A DNA stretch of 64,000 bases from Methanobacterium sp. (GTDB lineage: Archaea > Methanobacteriota > Methanobacteria > Methanobacteriales > Methanobacteriaceae). The stretch is taken from contig JADFDH010000001.1 in the NCBI GenBank assembly GCA_018263005.1, positions 186,001 through 250,000 on the forward strand, written 5' to 3'. Position 1 is the first letter of the stretch; each line of letters begins with the position of its first letter. Below the pieces are notes generated by a model that saw only the letters and a list, made by a program, of their open reading frames with translations, was not told where the DNA came from and did not search any database. Positions 8,561 through 18,163 of the stretch are shown in pieces. The translations under genes were made by a program, and so were the position numbers.

Positions 8561-9924
8561 ATTAACTCTCCTAAGAATTTCTTGGACTTATCCATAATTT
8601 CCTGAGCTTCTTCAGTGGTCCTGCCGCCTAGAGTAATTCTTATATATGATTCTGTACCGGAAGGTCTTATTAAAACCCAACCACCATTTTCCAGAGATAA
8701 CCTAACTCCATCTTTTAGATTAGACTCTGATACATCTGAAAAAAGATGAGGGAAATCTTCTTTAGTTTTCTCCATAATATCAGTTTTCTGTGATTCCTGA
8801 CAATTTATAACTTCTCGCATAGTGGGAAAACTGGGTATATCTTCTAAAAGCTTGGATAACGGTCCTTTATTCTTAACTAAGGCTATTAACTTAAGAGCAG
8901 ATAATATACCATCTGGACACATGCAGAAATCAGGGTGTATCCAAGTTCCTGACGGTTCTCCACCAAAAGAAGCATTATATTTTTCAATAGCATCTGCAAC
9001 GTGTACATCACCAACCTTAGTTCGTATTACCTTTCCTTTACCTTCAAGAGCCATATCTATGGAGCTTGATGCATCTACAGTAGTAACTACACATCCTCCT
9101 ATTTCACTCGCAATTAAGGATAGTAATTTATCAAAATCAGCGAATTCACCATTTTCATCTACCGCTACCATTCTATCAGCATCACCATCATGGGCGATTC
9201 CCATATCGGCATTGGTTGCCTTCACCATTCTCATCAAATCCTGCAGATTGGCAGCTGATGGCTCGGGCATCCTGCCCGGGAAAAAACCATCAGGCTGAGA
9301 GTTGAGTGTTATAACATCACAACCTGCCTTTCTAAGTAAAAATGGCGATAAATAGGATGCCGCACCATTGGCACAATCCACTACTACCTTTAAACCTGGC
9401 TCTATCTTCACAAAATTAAGTAAATCATTGACATATTCCTTTGATATATGTCTAATGTCTTCTACTTTCCCTATGCTATCCCATGGGGCAAGGGAGAATT
9501 TTCCATTGAATACTATCTCTTCAAGAGCTTCTTCCTGATGGGGACGATAAGCCATTCCATCACTATTCCAAACCTTCAGACCGTTGTCCTGGGGAGGATT
9601 ATGGGATGCAGTGATCATCACCCCAGCATCGGCACCCAATTTCTTCGTGGCATAGCCCACCAGAGGAGTAGGTGCCAATCCCAGAAGCAGTACATCACAC
9701 CCTCCTTCTAATATACCTGCAGATAACGCCCTTTCCAGCATATGATTGGAAGTCCTACTATCATAGCCCACCACCACCTTACATCCTGGTCCAAGTAGAG
9801 TAGATAATGCTCGGCCCATCTTTAGCGCCAGTTCACTGGTTATGGCATGGCCTATTTTCCCACGGATACCGGAAGTTCCGAAAAGTCTTTGTTTTTTATC
9901 ATCATGGGAATCCATATGGATCAT
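8557..9924 (-). CDS. glmM: Phosphoglucosamine mutase
   Basis: GlmM interconverts glucosamine-6-P and glucosamine-1-P through a phosphoserine. The 455-residue protein shows the family order: LFGTSGIRGKIG at the N-terminus, the active serine loop TASHNPPQDNGLK (about residue 100), the metal-binding DGDADR, the sugar-binding GGEPSGTWI and the C-terminal phosphate site RPSGTESYIR. It overlaps glmU downstream and apgM upstream by 4 bases each. The start may be the ATG at 9924 or the one at 9915, which is better spaced from GGAG. Confidence 0.92.
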   Translation of the reverse strand: MIHMDSHDDKKQRLFGTSGIRGKIGHAITSELALKMGRALSTLLGPGCKVVVGYDSRTSNHMLERALSAGILEGGCDVLLLGLAPTPLVGYATKKLGADAGVMITASHNPPQDNGLKVWNSDGMAYRPHQEEALEEIVFNGKFSLAPWDSIGKVEDIRHISKEYVNDLLNFVKIEPGLKVVVDCANGAASYLSPFLLRKAGCDVITLNSQPDGFFPGRMPEPSAANLQDLMRMVKATNADMGIAHDGDADRMVAVDENGEFADFDKLLSLIASEIGGCVVTTVDASSSIDMALEGKGKVIRTKVGDVHVADAIEKYNASFGGEPSGTWIHPDFCMCPDGILSALKLIALVKNKGPLSKLLEDIPSFPTMREVINCQESQKTDIMEKTKEDFPHLFSDVSESNLKDGVRLSLENGGWVLIRPSGTESYIRITLGGRTTEEAQEIMDKSKKFLGELI

Positions 9925-11150
9925 GCTCCAAATTTAGTTGATTTATTCATAAGGTCCATAAGTACATTCATAATATCTGATCCTCTGATTCTACAAAGAC
10001 CACCATTAGTTGCAGATCTTTCATTGAAAGTCTTCACATCATCGACTCTGATTTCAGGGCCACTGATTACTAGGGGTACAGGATCACCAGTATGGTCCTT
10101 CACAGATATGGGGGTTGAATGATCAGCAGTCAGTATAAAATAGAAATCATCCAATTCACTGAGCTTACCCACAACTTCATCTGCTTTTTCGATGAATTCT
10201 AACTTGTCTCGAGCGTTACCATCATGGCCAGCCTCATCTGCACCGTCTATATTAATTAAAAGGAATTCATAATCTTTATATGAAGTATCCAGGATGCCCT
10301 GAGCTATATTATCTAGATTGGTGTCAATACCACCAGTTGCACCCTCTATGTCGATGATGTCCATCCCTACGATTTTCCCAATACCTTTTATAAGGCCTGT
10401 TTCAGCTATACATGCAGCTTTTAAACCGTATTTTTCTGAAAAGGCCTGAACATGCGGCACTGCACCCGCACCACGTGGTAATATGATATTAGCTGGGTTC
10501 TCACCGTTTTTTATCCTTTCCTGGTTAAGGGGATGGTTTTTCAGTAGATGATAAGATTTTTCCACTACCTCATTTAATATACCTGCAGTTTTTGTTGCCT
10601 GCGGTGAATCATCAAGAGCCTGGACTCTGGTCCATTTCTTCCCATCATATTTAGGATCAGCAGCGCTCACCTGATCTGATAAACCCTCGCCCCTTAAAAC
10701 CAAAACAGCCCTATGTCCCGTTGATTCTTTGAATATTATCTTTGTTGTATCATCTTCTAGAGTTATGGAATTTATGGCATCGGCTAGCTCATCTGTTCCT
10801 TCCCTGATGCGGCCTGCACGCCGGTCAATAATAATCCCCTCATCATCAGCAGTTGAGAAATTACATCGAAAGGCTATGTCTCCTTCTAGAACGTCTACAC
10901 CAACACCTGCTGCTTCAAACGGTCCGCGACCGGTATATACCTTGTACGGGTCATACCCCAAAATTGATATATGGGAAGTGTCACTTCCTGCACGAATCCC
11001 TGGTTTAATAGGATCCATTATTCCGCAAATTCCTTCATCCGCTAATTTATCCATATTAGGCGTTTCAGCGGCTTCAAGTGGTGTTTTATATCCTAATTCT
11101 TTCAAAGGCCGATCTGCCATTCCATCAATTACCATTATCATTCCTTTCAA
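9921..11150 (-). CDS. apgM: 2,3-bisphosphoglycerate-independent phosphoglycerate mutase (archaeal ApgM)
   Basis: ApgM interconverts 3- and 2-phosphoglycerate in glycolysis and gluconeogenesis and belongs to the alkaline-phosphatase superfamily. Visible are the metal ligands in MVIDGMADRPLKELG, the phosphorylated serine in AGSDTSHISILGYDP (about residue 60), the IDGADEAGHDG block near residue 310 and the final metal histidine in LTADHSTP. The 409-residue length is typical. A TTG at 11150 gives the usual N-terminus (MKGMIMVIDGM). It overlaps glmM by 4 bases and abuts the DUF92 gene. Confidence 0.93.
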   Translation of the reverse strand: MKGMIMVIDGMADRPLKELGYKTPLEAAETPNMDKLADEGICGIMDPIKPGIRAGSDTSHISILGYDPYKVYTGRGPFEAAGVGVDVLEGDIAFRCNFSTADDEGIIIDRRAGRIREGTDELADAINSITLEDDTTKIIFKESTGHRAVLVLRGEGLSDQVSAADPKYDGKKWTRVQALDDSPQATKTAGILNEVVEKSYHLLKNHPLNQERIKNGENPANIILPRGAGAVPHVQAFSEKYGLKAACIAETGLIKGIGKIVGMDIIDIEGATGGIDTNLDNIAQGILDTSYKDYEFLLINIDGADEAGHDGNARDKLEFIEKADEVVGKLSELDDFYFILTADHSTPISVKDHTGDPVPLVISGPEIRVDDVKTFNERSATNGGLCRIRGSDIMNVLMDLMNKSTKFGA

Positions 11151-11840
11151 TTAAATCAACCCCAAACCAATGCCTATAAAAGCCCCGCATACGGTGGCTA
11201 TTAGATTAACATGTTCATTTGTAAGATATTCCTTGGATTCCAGAACCGCTCCTAAAATACTATCCACAAAACAACCCACCGTACCTGATATAACGGCAAT
11301 CTCCAGTGTTTTAAAGATTTCAGGATAAATACCTAAAAGATAAGCTGAAACACCTATTAAACCAGCGCCTATGATGCCTGCTGCAGTTCCGGGGATGGAT
11401 ATTCCCCCGTCAGTTCCAGGGGGAACTTTTTTTAAGGTTGTTATCAATCGTGGTGTGGTGGTCACTCCCACCTCACTGGCCATAGTATCGGCAGTAGCAG
11501 TGGCTATGGAACCGATAAATCCCCCGTAATTTCCGAAGGCAGCCATTATGAAGGGGACAACACCATTGGAAACCACGTTTTTAATGGTCCTGGTGCCTTC
11601 ATAAACCTTTATTTCTTTTTTGTACTGGTGTTTATATCTGGTGAATACCAGTCCCAAGATTAAAAATATGAATATCAAAAAGAGCCAGTTCACACCCGCA
11701 CCAGGGGCGAAAATTATGATCACACCCATGATGATCATAAAAACGGATCCTAGTAGATCAATGGCTTTCCTGGCATAAACCATCATTCCAATTACTACTA
11801 GGAGTACCACATAGGGTGCTACATATTCCAGGTTGTACAT
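11151..11840 (-). CDS. DUF92/TIGR00297 family integral membrane protein
   Basis: The 229-residue polytopic membrane protein (about six helices) has the DUF92 block GNYGGFIGSIATATADTMASE followed by TTPRLITTLKKVPPGTDGGIS. Members of this family in other lineages include VTE6, a phytyl-phosphate kinase, and some archaeal copies have been discussed as prenol or lipid kinases. Here only the family is supported. It abuts apgM and lies 11 bases after the S3Ae gene, so it is transcribed with them. Confidence 0.85.
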   Translation of the reverse strand: MYNLEYVAPYVVLLVVIGMMVYARKAIDLLGSVFMIIMGVIIIFAPGAGVNWLFLIFIFLILGLVFTRYKHQYKKEIKVYEGTRTIKNVVSNGVVPFIMAAFGNYGGFIGSIATATADTMASEVGVTTTPRLITTLKKVPPGTDGGISIPGTAAGIIGAGLIGVSAYLLGIYPEIFKTLEIAVISGTVGCFVDSILGAVLESKEYLTNEHVNLIATVCGAFIGIGLGLI

Positions 11841-11851
11841 TTAATCCCAGA

Positions 11852-12439
11852 TCATGTTTTTTCTTCTACTACTCGGGTTTTAACTATTTCCACCCTTTTC
11901 AACGGATAGATCTTTTTGGATTCATGATACACTTGTGATGCTAATTTGCCGGTTATAATTTCCTCCACCAGTTCCCGGAAGGTTTTATCGGCAGCTGCTT
12001 CGGTCACTAACCTTTCCATGGTCTCTCTGATGAACTTCTGCTGTGAAGATTTGGCTCTTTTGATGGTAATGGCCAGAACATGTATTTTCATATTCTTACC
12101 ATCCTTAGTAGTCACCCTAGTAATTGCATCTATTCGGCTGGTTCCTCTTCTTATCATACTCCTAACATAATCGGAGGTTACCTGATGCCCTACGAAGTTA
12201 GTATTAGCTGTATCTCCAGCTACGTCTTTTATCTGGAAGTATAATTTAATGTACTGTTTACTAAAATCCCCGGAAAGCTCCCTGAGAGAACTTTCCACCC
12301 TTCTTTTCAACAACATATTGGGATCTCGGGCAGGGGTGGTTCCTATCTCTGCATCACCAAATTCCTGAGGAGTCATAATCTTATACCATTGCTTTTCTTT
12401 CCATGTATCTCTTACTCTTCTACGTCTTGCTTTCGCCAT
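11852..12439 (-). CDS. rps3ae: 30S ribosomal protein S3Ae (eS1)
   Basis: The 195-residue protein begins with the basic MAKARRRRVRDTWKEKQWYK and has the eS1 block around residues 60-110 (IKLYFQIKDV, NTNFVGHQVTSDYVRSMIRR). It is a small-subunit protein found only in archaea and eukaryotes. A clear GGTGAT SD precedes the ATG. It is the first gene of the minus-strand run that continues through DUF92, apgM, glmM and glmU, so promoter elements should lie in the 343-base spacer upstream. Confidence 0.95.
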   Translation of the reverse strand: MAKARRRRVRDTWKEKQWYKIMTPQEFGDAEIGTTPARDPNMLLKRRVESSLRELSGDFSKQYIKLYFQIKDVAGDTANTNFVGHQVTSDYVRSMIRRGTSRIDAITRVTTKDGKNMKIHVLAITIKRAKSSQQKFIRETMERLVTEAAADKTFRELVEEIITGKLASQVYHESKKIYPLKRVEIVKTRVVEEKT

Positions 12440-12782
12440 AATATCACCTTAATCTGTTTAAAAGATTATTCATTCAATATAAATTCTTTAAGTTCTTTAA
12501 AAGATGAAAAATTATATTAATAATTCTCCATTCCTAGTTTATAAATATTGTCTGATCCGAATCCTTCAGAATAATAAATTTTAACATAATCTATTAATCT
12601 CGTTTGGATCCTTACTGAGATAAGTCAAACAATTTAAAAAAAGTTTTCTTATTAAAAAGTTATTAAACCGCCAGGTATGTTGATAGGAAATATTTAGAAT
12701 TTCATGATATAAAGGTTTTTATATTGACATTGATTAGTTTTTTAAAAATTGAAAACTTGTGTTGATAAAGGGCATTATCCTT
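12440..12782. other. Intergenic spacer
   Basis: About 340 AT-rich bases lie between the S3Ae gene and the gamma-glutamylcyclotransferase gene. The left edge must hold the promoter of the S3Ae run (AT-rich stretches around 12500-12545). I see no open frame with an SD and no tRNA-like fold. Confidence 0.5.
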
Positions 12783-13286
12783 TTAAAACCTAATATCTTT
12801 AATTGGTTTTATCGGTAGTTTTTTAAGAAATTTAACATAATATTCGGGTAAATTATGTTCTAAAGCTCCTTTAATTACTATTTCTTTATAATCATCATAT
12901 GCTCGCTTATCTTCAGTTATATAGTTCGACATATAGGTTAAAGCTTTAACTGAAGTTGATTTACTTATCTTAACGACAACAATCTGGCTATGATAATTAC
13001 CCTCAATACTATCCAGATATAGTTTAAACCCCGAAGCAATACGATAGAGCACTCCCCAGACAATTTCATCATTATTCTTTACGATATTTGCTTTAGCCGA
13101 ACCATCAAAACTTTTTTTATTCATCAAAAATTTCATATTTTCAATAAAACCAATATCATACATCTCAAATCTTATTCTACGTTCTTTCAACCTTTCCTCA
13201 CTCATATTAGAACCATAAGCAAAATATAGGAAATAATCATCACTTTTAAGGTTATTATCGTAATCTATTTTGTTGTTGTGATCCAT
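12783..13286 (-). CDS. Gamma-glutamylcyclotransferase family protein
   Basis: The signature FLYFAYGSNMSEERLKER, close to the N-terminus, is the substrate-binding YGSNL loop of the GGCT/AIG2 fold. Later come VWGVLYRI and the acidic LDSIEG, where the catalytic glutamate normally sits (YLDSIEGNYH). The family releases 5-oxoproline from gamma-glutamyl amides, or is involved in related gamma-glutamyl-amine chemistry. The ATG at 13286 gives 167 residues; an upstream TTG at 13304 adds six. It is divergent from a glutamine-synthetase-like ligase gene 135 bases away. Confidence 0.85.
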   Translation of the reverse strand: MDHNNKIDYDNNLKSDDYFLYFAYGSNMSEERLKERRIRFEMYDIGFIENMKFLMNKKSFDGSAKANIVKNNDEIVWGVLYRIASGFKLYLDSIEGNYHSQIVVVKISKSTSVKALTYMSNYITEDKRAYDDYKEIVIKGALEHNLPEYYVKFLKKLPIKPIKDIRF

Positions 13287-13421
13287 TTTCTTCCCAGAAT
13301 TCAATTTAAGAACACTATTTTTATTATTACTTACTTATTTTAAATATTGCTAGAATTACTGTGCTTTTCTCAGTAATGTGTGTTTGATTATTTATATTAA
13401 TTATTTTTTACAACTAAGATC

Positions 13422-14738
13422 ATGAATAAAAAAATTAACATACCAACGGATATTGAATTCATCCGCATCATTTGGTGTGATAATGCAAATATAATAAGGG
13501 CAAAGGCACTCTATAAGGACTCTTTAAAGAATTCTGATTATTACGTGGGTATTTCGGAGGCCCAACAGGCAATATCATCCAGGGGAACCGTAGTTAAAGA
13601 AAGCGGACTCAGCCCAGTAGGTGAAGTACAACTAATGGGAGATCCTACAAGCTTTACACCAATACCATATTCACCAGGGCAGGGAAGAATGATAGGGAAC
13701 ATGATAAAGGAAGGTGAAAATTGGGAATACTGCCCCAGAGGATTTCTATCAAATATAATTAAAGAAACATCCCAGGAAGGCTTTGAAGTTAAAGCCGCAT
13801 TTGAAAACGAATTCTACCTCTTAAAAAGAGATGAATCAGGATTAATCTACACCGACAACACACCCTTCGCCTCAGATTATGCTATGGACATTCACAGGGA
13901 AATCATATCAGAAATAGTAAAATCACTCCACAACCAGGGAATGGAGGTCCAGCAGTACTACCCCGAGTCCGGGCCGGGACAGCAGGAGATCACCATCAAA
14001 TACACAGATGCTAAGAAAGCCTGTGATAATCAGATAGCCTATAGAGAAACAGTAAAAGCCATAGCATACAAAAATGGAATGATAGCCAGTTTCCTGCCTA
14101 AGATATTCCCAGAACAAACAGGAAGCGGATGCCACCTACACCTGAGCCTACATAAAGAAAGGAAGAATATATTAACAGAACCGGAAGGTGAATATGGTAT
14201 ATCGAAGCAGGGAGAACAATTCATTGCCGGAATCTTAAACCATATCCCCGCATTAATGGCCATAACCACACCCATACCCAATTCTTATAGGAGAATCATC
14301 CCCCACGCATGGTCTGGAGCATATCAGTGCTGGGGAATGGATAATAGAGAAGCAGCCATCAGGGTGGTCAAAGATCCGGACGGATTAATCAGAAACTTTG
14401 AACTAAAAACAGTGGATGCTGCATCCAACCCCTACCTGGCATTAGGGACAGTAATAGCAGCAGGACTAGACGGGATAAGACGGAAAATGACACTCCCTGA
14501 GCCATTACAAGAAGACCCAGCAGATATTCCCTACTCAAAACTAGAAAAACAACAAATAAAGAAACTACCATCCAACCTGAGAGAGGCAATTGGAGATCTC
14601 GAAGAAGATAAGGTATTATTATCCGCCCTGGGCGAAAAACTAGCCAAAGCATACCTCGCAATTAAAAAAGCAGATATTAAAGAATTAGACGGATTATCAT
14701 TAGAAGAAGAAGTCGAACTCTTATTAGAGACTTACTAA
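13422..14738 (+). CDS. Glutamine synthetase-like gamma-glutamyl ligase
   Basis: The 438-residue protein has the GS fold: a short beta-grasp N-domain (IEFIRIIWCDNANIIRAKAL) and the catalytic barrel. It retains metal glutamates in AAFENEFYLL, YPESGPGQQEI, the ATP/glutamate loop GSGCHLHLSL, and the arginine-rich NSYRRIIPHAWSG with CWGMDNREAAIRV. The late motif that is normally E-x-R is FELKTVDAASNPYLALG here, i.e. E-x-K. The N-domain differs from classic GlnA, so it is better called a GS-like gamma-glutamyl ligase (PuuA/FluG-like superfamily). The amine acceptor is unknown. The divergent gamma-glutamylcyclotransferase suggests a linked gamma-glutamyl-amide pathway. Confidence 0.85.
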   Translation: MNKKINIPTDIEFIRIIWCDNANIIRAKALYKDSLKNSDYYVGISEAQQAISSRGTVVKESGLSPVGEVQLMGDPTSFTPIPYSPGQGRMIGNMIKEGENWEYCPRGFLSNIIKETSQEGFEVKAAFENEFYLLKRDESGLIYTDNTPFASDYAMDIHREIISEIVKSLHNQGMEVQQYYPESGPGQQEITIKYTDAKKACDNQIAYRETVKAIAYKNGMIASFLPKIFPEQTGSGCHLHLSLHKERKNILTEPEGEYGISKQGEQFIAGILNHIPALMAITTPIPNSYRRIIPHAWSGAYQCWGMDNREAAIRVVKDPDGLIRNFELKTVDAASNPYLALGTVIAAGLDGIRRKMTLPEPLQEDPADIPYSKLEKQQIKKLPSNLREAIGDLEEDKVLLSALGEKLAKAYLAIKKADIKELDGLSLEEEVELLLETY

Positions 14739-14776
14739 ATAATATCTAAAGATTAGGAATTACTTTAGATACTTTT

Positions 14777-15121
14777 TCAAAACTTAAGAGGCCGGTTCAT
14801 GAACTTATAATGTTCAACATAACGTTCTAGAACCTCCGAAACGGTTCCTTCATCTTCCACCACGGTTTTACCCATCTTTTTCAGTCCGGGCTTGGCATTT
14901 ATACCTATTTGAACGCATATAACTACATCAGAATCCTTTATTACCTTAACTGATTTTCCCCATTGATGTTTCTCATCAGGTTCTTTAGGAGATTCTCTTG
15001 TTTCTATAAATTCCATATTTTCCCCATCAAATTCATATATCAGGAATTTCTGAGCTTTACCAAAATGTTCCACGTATTTTTCATCATCTGAGGCAGCGAC
15101 AGCTAATTTCATATTATACAT
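14777..15121 (-). CDS. NifX/NifB C-terminal-like (dinitrogenase Fe-Mo cofactor family) protein
   Basis: This 114-residue single-domain protein begins MKLAVAASDDEKYVEHFGKAQ, the typical start of the NifX/NafY/NifB-C domain. It continues with FLIYEFDGENMEFIETR, and VVICVQIGINAKPGLKKMG carries the conserved binding loop. Stand-alone copies are common in methanogens without nitrogenase and are thought to bind metalloclusters. No nif genes are near. It converges with the GS-like gene, leaving only 38 bases between stops. The fourth codon may be the true start. Confidence 0.82.
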   Translation of the reverse strand: MYNMKLAVAASDDEKYVEHFGKAQKFLIYEFDGENMEFIETRESPKEPDEKHQWGKSVKVIKDSDVVICVQIGINAKPGLKKMGKTVVEDEGTVSEVLERYVEHYKFMNRPLKF

Positions 15122-15231
15122 CTCGAGATTTTTTATTTTAAAGTAATTATTAACAGTTTAAAGTTTAATTGGTTACATTAATTTATGTTTATTAGTTTTA
15201 GATTTATTTAACCGTCAAATTTACTTTATAG

Positions 15232-15978
15232 TTATTTAACTGCTACGAATATGGGTCTTTCACCGGAGAGTATATTCCATTCGTCTTTATTGAAATCGGA
15301 GTATATGAAGTTCTGGAATCCGATTTTTATCAGGGAATTGATCACTTCTTCAATGTGGAAAACACCCAGTTTATGCTGGTCTATGTCAAAATCTAATTTT
15401 CCATTTTCTTTTACTAAGAAAACGAAGTTAGCATTGAATATTCCATTTTCCAGGTGGGATTGACATATTCGGGCCAGTTTAACCTCATCATTAATCACAG
15501 TATCCACGCTGACCAGGCCTTCTATCCAGTTTTCCTGATTAATTCCCAAATCGAAAATTAAAACTCCACCTGCATGCAGATGATTGTAAAAATTTTCAAT
15601 GGTTTTTTCAAACTCCTCCCGGGTATGGTTGTAGTTCATAGCGCTGAACATGCAAATTATAACATCAAATTCCCTTTTTAAATCTAAATCTTTCATATCA
15701 GCCTCTATAAACTCCACATCCGATAGTTTTTCCCTGGCGATTTTTAACATATCCTGGTTAATATCCGCTCCCAGAATTTCAAAGCTATCTTTAAGCATAG
15801 AAGAGTGTCTACCTGTTCCACAGGCCATATCCAGGAGTTCATTTCCTGTGCTGGTTTTATGCTTTAAAACAGCCCATTTTATAAAATCTGATTCCTTTTC
15901 AAGATCCATTTTTTCATAGATCAGGTCGTAATAGTGGGCATATTTCCTGTAAAGCTGTTGTTTGGTCATGTAAATCAT
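15232..15978 (-). CDS. Class I SAM-dependent methyltransferase
   Basis: The 248-residue protein has a Rossmann methyltransferase core: motif I LLDMACGTGRHSSML at about residue 50, the acidic loop GADINQDML, motif II/III FIEADMKDLDL and DVIICMFSAMNY. This is the general UbiE/BioC-like family that modifies small molecules. The substrate is not predictable. The neighbouring genes (NifX-like, iron-sulfur flavoprotein) are in the same direction but separated by spacers, so no operon is claimed. Confidence 0.85.
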   Translation of the reverse strand: MIYMTKQQLYRKYAHYYDLIYEKMDLEKESDFIKWAVLKHKTSTGNELLDMACGTGRHSSMLKDSFEILGADINQDMLKIAREKLSDVEFIEADMKDLDLKREFDVIICMFSAMNYNHTREEFEKTIENFYNHLHAGGVLIFDLGINQENWIEGLVSVDTVINDEVKLARICQSHLENGIFNANFVFLVKENGKLDFDIDQHKLGVFHIEEVINSLIKIGFQNFIYSDFNKDEWNILSGERPIFVAVK

Positions 15979-16013
15979 TAAAAGAATTATAGATTAGATA
16001 TAATAATATTTTT

Positions 16014-16586
16014 CTAATCATCATTAATTTTTTTTATCAAAGTTGCTACGTTATAAGCGAAGCGGCGTATGGTTTCCATACCTTCATCATCATTTTTAGC
16101 TTCTCCAGGGGCCATTCCAAATACCATATTCCAGTAGGTAGAGCCAGGAACTATCATATCGCTGATGAAGAAGAACATCAACATTTGTTGAAGTGTGGCG
16201 GTGTGCCCTCCTCTGCGAGCAACAGCGATTGGCCCTCCTACTTTCCATGATAGGAAGTTATCATTTGCTCTGGAAACCATCCCGATTCTCTGCAATGCTG
16301 ACATCATATCGCCTCGGGCAGTTCCGAAATATACTGGAGAGCCTATTATAAGACCTTCAGCATCCCTAATTATATCTATTATGGGGTTTAGATCATCTTT
16401 AAGGCTGCATCGTCCTAATTCTCCGCATCTTCCACATGCGATGCAGGAATCAATTTTTTTACCTGCAAATGGAATCATCTCCACTTCCAAGCCTTCATCT
16501 TCTATTACAGACGCGCATTCTTCCATTACTTGGTAGGTGTTTCCACTGGGACGGGGACTGGCGCATAATAAGACAACTTTTTTCAT
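16014..16586 (-). CDS. Iron-sulfur flavoprotein (Isf family)
   Basis: The ATG at 16586 follows AGGAG and starts the flavodoxin-like core (MKKVVLLCASPRPSGNTYQ), giving 190 residues; an upstream in-frame ATG would add 17 unlikely residues. After the FMN-binding start it has the compact cysteine motif CX2CX2CX5C (CIACGRCGELGRC, about residue 50), which in Isf of methanogens holds a 4Fe-4S cluster. GSPVYFGTARGDMM is a second flavin contact. Isf transfers electrons between ferredoxin and acceptors such as O2 or H2O2. It could also be described as an NADPH-dependent FMN reductase-like protein. Confidence 0.88.
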   Translation of the reverse strand: MKKVVLLCASPRPSGNTYQVMEECASVIEDEGLEVEMIPFAGKKIDSCIACGRCGELGRCSLKDDLNPIIDIIRDAEGLIIGSPVYFGTARGDMMSALQRIGMVSRANDNFLSWKVGGPIAVARRGGHTATLQQMLMFFFISDMIVPGSTYWNMVFGMAPGEAKNDDEGMETIRRFAYNVATLIKKINDD

Positions 16587-16807
16587 TACATATCTCCTCT
16601 CAATAATTTTTAAATATTTATATGAGAATTTTTTCATTGATTTATTATAATTTAGATGGATCAGGTGTTAATCATTTTACATTGACATATCGTTTAATCA
16701 TTTCATTGTTTTTATGGTTTAATTAGATTGAAATATTGTTTTCATTTAATGGGGTTATTATTAAGAATTTTAGATGGGGGTTATGGTTTTAATGCGGTAT
16801 CTCTTAA

Positions 16808-17677
16808 TCAAGGGTATTTATTAATATACCATTCTATAAGCTCACCAGCAATGCTCATTTTATGGGGTATTCTGGGCAGATCACTACGAGTGAACCATTG
16901 AGCTTCTATTATTTCTTTTCCATCAACCTGAATTTCCCCAGTATCATATTCAGCGGTATATGCTATCATCAATGAATTGGGGAAAGGCCAGGGCTGGCTT
17001 CCGAAATATTTGATATTTTTAACTTTTATACCCACTTCTTCCAATGTTTCTCTTACCACAGCATCTTCAATGGTTTCTCCAGGTTCCACAAACCCAGCGA
17101 TAAGACCATAGGGGTTACCGGTGGCACGTGAATGTTTAGCCATTAATATTTTACCATCCTTTATTATGGCGGTTATCACAGCAGGTGAAAGGCGGGTGTG
17201 GCTGGTGAATCCGCATTCTGGGCAGATTTTGGCTGTTTCATCTTTGATATTTTCTGTGGGGTTGCCGCATCTGCCGCAGTACTGATGATTTTTATCCCAA
17301 TTCACTATTTGAATTGCCTTACCAGCTAGAAGAAAGATGTCTTCTTCCAGATCATCATATAAAGATCTTAAATCTTTAAACTCCATCCCCTCTGGTGTAT
17401 TTGTTTTAAAACCGACTTCGGCGGAGTAACAAGGATTATCTTTTAATTTGCCTAGGAATTGGGTTCTGATGGGTGAAATATTAAGTTCTTCTAATTTATT
17501 ATTATAGGGAATCCGAACGTCATTATCCCTAATTTCCACCAGCAATTCATTACTTCTGAATATGAACCAGTAAGCTGCAATGTTATATGTATTTAAAGGC
17601 GTGTTTGAAGGTTCATAACGGTTATAAATACCTTTTCGGGATACTTTTCTTTCTCTACTCATACTTACTAACTTCAC
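16808..17677 (-). CDS. nudC: NAD+ diphosphatase NudC-like Nudix hydrolase
   Basis: The 289-residue protein shows NudC architecture: a variable N-domain, a zinc ribbon (CGRCGNPT ... CPECGFTSH, about residues 133-158), then the Nudix box starting GFVEPGETIEDAVVRETLEE and the NudC-specific FGSQPWPFPNSLM motif. NudC hydrolyses NAD(H) to NMN(H) and AMP and, in bacteria, removes NAD caps from RNA. The GTG at 17677 or ATG at 17662 may be the start. Its upstream side borders a decayed aminotransferase gene. Confidence 0.92.
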   Translation of the reverse strand: MKLVSMSRERKVSRKGIYNRYEPSNTPLNTYNIAAYWFIFRSNELLVEIRDNDVRIPYNNKLEELNISPIRTQFLGKLKDNPCYSAEVGFKTNTPEGMEFKDLRSLYDDLEEDIFLLAGKAIQIVNWDKNHQYCGRCGNPTENIKDETAKICPECGFTSHTRLSPAVITAIIKDGKILMAKHSRATGNPYGLIAGFVEPGETIEDAVVRETLEEVGIKVKNIKYFGSQPWPFPNSLMIAYTAEYDTGEIQVDGKEIIEAQWFTRSDLPRIPHKMSIAGELIEWYINKYP

Positions 17678-18128
17678 AAAATCTTTAATAAATTATTAAT
17701 TTTTTCAGTATCTAATCCAAATGCACTATATAATTTATGTATTTTATTGTTAAGGGTTCTTGCAGTGCCTTTCATGTATAAGTTGTTATCTTCTAGGAGT
17801 AAGAACAATGCAACTAAAGTCATTGGTGCCTGTTGGGGTAATGATAAACCAGTGTCTGTTTCAATGCCACTGAGCTACTATCTACCACCATTCTATCGAT
17901 GAACTTCATCTTATCTGTTCCAGACATACACATCCATACTCTGGTTTAACATTTTTCGATCATCAAACTTTGGAAGGCTATCAAATCATCAATCAGGTTT
18001 TTTTCATGCAGAGCGATTACTCCTAATCTCCAACCATTGCAACCCAGATGCTTTGAAAAGGAATAAACGTAGATAGTATTATGGGGGATTTCAGTCATTA
18101 ATGACTGGAAATTATCCACAAAAGTCAT
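17676..18128 (-). pseudogene. Remnant of aspartate 4-decarboxylase/aspartate aminotransferase (AsdA-like)
   Basis: Read on the minus strand, the first fragment contains TFVDNFQSLM and the PLP-lysine block VYSFSKHLGCNGWRLGV. It is interrupted by a TAA at 17948-17946. The same frame then resumes with KMKFIDRMVVDSSSVALKQT until near 17850, where a frameshift moves the similarity to another frame (GLSLPQQAPMTLVALFLLLE ... KLYSAFGLD), ending at a TGA close to the NudC start. The order matches the middle of bifunctional aspartate aminotransferase/4-decarboxylase proteins of about 530 residues, so both ends are missing. It cannot make an active enzyme. Confidence 0.75.
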
Positions 18129-18163
18129 TTTTACTTTTTTTGGTAATATTATGATAATTAGAC

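Noticed and set aside
8822..9298. 158-codon open frame on the opposite strand of glmM
   Set aside because: It is a shadow of glmM: low-complexity Ser/Pro/Ile composition, no ribosome site, no known motif.
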